In this document: in pieces, positions 63,426 through 64,000 of the stretch
Layout: each line of letters opens with the position of its first letter
Numbering within the stretch: position 1 is the stretch's first letter
Assembly (NCBI GenBank): GCA_020635075.1
Contig: JACKAM010000003.1
Coordinates: 1 to 64,000, forward strand
Source: Pseudobdellovibrionaceae bacterium
Lineage (GTDB): Bacteria > Bdellovibrionota > Bdellovibrionia > Bdellovibrionales > UBA1609
Length of the DNA: 64,000 nucleotides
Reading direction: 5' to 3'
Translations under genes and position numbers: made by a program
Notes under the pieces: model-generated
The model's database searches: none
Seen by the model: only the letters and a program-made list of their open reading frames with translations
What the model was told of the DNA's origin: nothing

Positions 63426-64000
63426 ATGGACAAGACCAGGTATATCGAAGTTTCACTACATCAACGTCATGCCACCCTCTCTAAGGATGGAGCTCTCATC
63501 GTTAAGACCGGCGCTAGCACCGGGCGATCCACCAAAGAACGTTTTGTTGTTCAACGTCCAGAGATCAGCGAAGACATCGACTGGGGCACTGTGAATCAAG
63601 CGGTCAGCCCTGAGTTTGCCGATGCCTACTTTGCCGCTTTAAAAAAGCGCGTGGTCACTGCCGATCACTTTTGCATGAATGGTTATGTAGGAAGCTTTGA
63701 TATTGAGGTCATCTCCACCAGCCCCTGGCACGTGGTTTTTGCCAAAAACATGTTCCGCCGCCATTTTATTCCTGAACTAAAAAAACATATTCCTGACGAT
63801 GTGAAGATCGAAGTGTGGCACGATCCCCACGGCAAGGTTTCTGACCTGAACCTGGGCATGGACTTCCCCTTTGAAAAGGCCATCATTGTCGACTTGGCCC
63901 AACTCAAGGTGGGCATTATCGGCACGGCCTATGCCGGAGAAATCAAAAAGTCGGCCTTCTCTGTCTGCAACTACCTGATGCCCAAGTACGGCATCTTCCC
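63426..64000 (+). CDS. pckA: Phosphoenolpyruvate carboxykinase (ATP), N-terminal part
   Basis: 191 residues visible, running off the window. It starts with AAAGGAAAG upstream of the ATG at 63426. Family features: TGASTGRSTKERFVV near residue 30, the core segment SPWHVVFAKNMFRR, and GIIGTAYAGEIKKSAFSVCNYLMP, which contains the substrate and metal Lys region (GGxYAGE-K type). The enzyme turns oxaloacetate into PEP with ATP, the first step of gluconeogenesis. PEP is also the phosphate donor for the PTS proteins in this window. Confidence 0.93.
   Translation, partial: MDKTRYIEVSLHQRHATLSKDGALIVKTGASTGRSTKERFVVQRPEISEDIDWGTVNQAVSPEFADAYFAALKKRVVTADHFCMNGYVGSFDIEVISTSPWHVVFAKNMFRRHFIPELKKHIPDDVKIEVWHDPHGKVSDLNLGMDFPFEKAIIVDLAQLKVGIIGTAYAGEIKKSAFSVCNYLMPKYGIF

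Overview
The window looks like chromosome from a Gram-negative, predatory-type or free-living member of the Bdellovibrionota (Bdellovibrio-like). This rests on gene content, not on a marker gene: many lipoproteins and secreted proteases, orphan response regulators, a CarD-type regulator, a PTS with a fused IIA-HPr-EI protein, a VKOR-type oxidase, giant modular surface lipoproteins, and dense gene packing with many convergent stops. No rRNA, tRNA, CRISPR array, prophage or replication origin was recognised.

Layout. 1-9900: a DsbA-like lipoprotein, a BlaI/M56 regulator-peptidase pair with two candidate operators, a purple-acid-phosphatase-like lipoprotein, a TPR protein, a sodium:solute symporter, a coiled-coil protein ending in an Hsp20 domain, and a protein made of two copies of one domain. 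9900-11710: an IS110-type transposase broken by two frameshifts, then a structured repeat element. 11700-15000: response regulators, a matrixin-type metalloprotease and a long gene-poor stretch. 15000-28400: bifunctional PutA, a rhomboid/RDD-TPR pair, an S41 protease, a Fis-type regulator, CrcB, a receiver protein and a NYN-domain protein. 28600-33200: PTS proteins for a GlcNAc-type sugar, followed by a candidate standalone structured RNA. 33200-38200: QueF, a DUF2799 lipoprotein, a Gly-Pro-Gly repeat lipoprotein, and a porin with an overlapping phosphate-binding-like protein. 38200-48600: uvrC, uvrB, cysS, gltX, carD, a one-domain asparaginase and glnS. 48600-64000: an ankyrin protein, a CopD-like protein, a subtilase, VKOR, RecG, an HD-GYP protein, a 1962-residue surface lipoprotein with five 309-bp tandem repeats, and the start of pckA.

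The most unusual signal is a dispersed family of about 290-bp elements (one cut by the window start, then near 11.5, 38.0 and 53.3 kb). Each folds back on itself through long inverted arms. The two ends of one copy match each other better than they match other copies, and an internal stem shows compensatory base changes. Every copy lies within about 20 bp of a gene's stop codon. This points to a structured, probably mobile, element that may also serve as a transcription end. The second signal is a candidate RNA at about 33044-33199, with a promoter-like start, a closing stem joining its two ends, and a terminator that competes for the same 3' strand.
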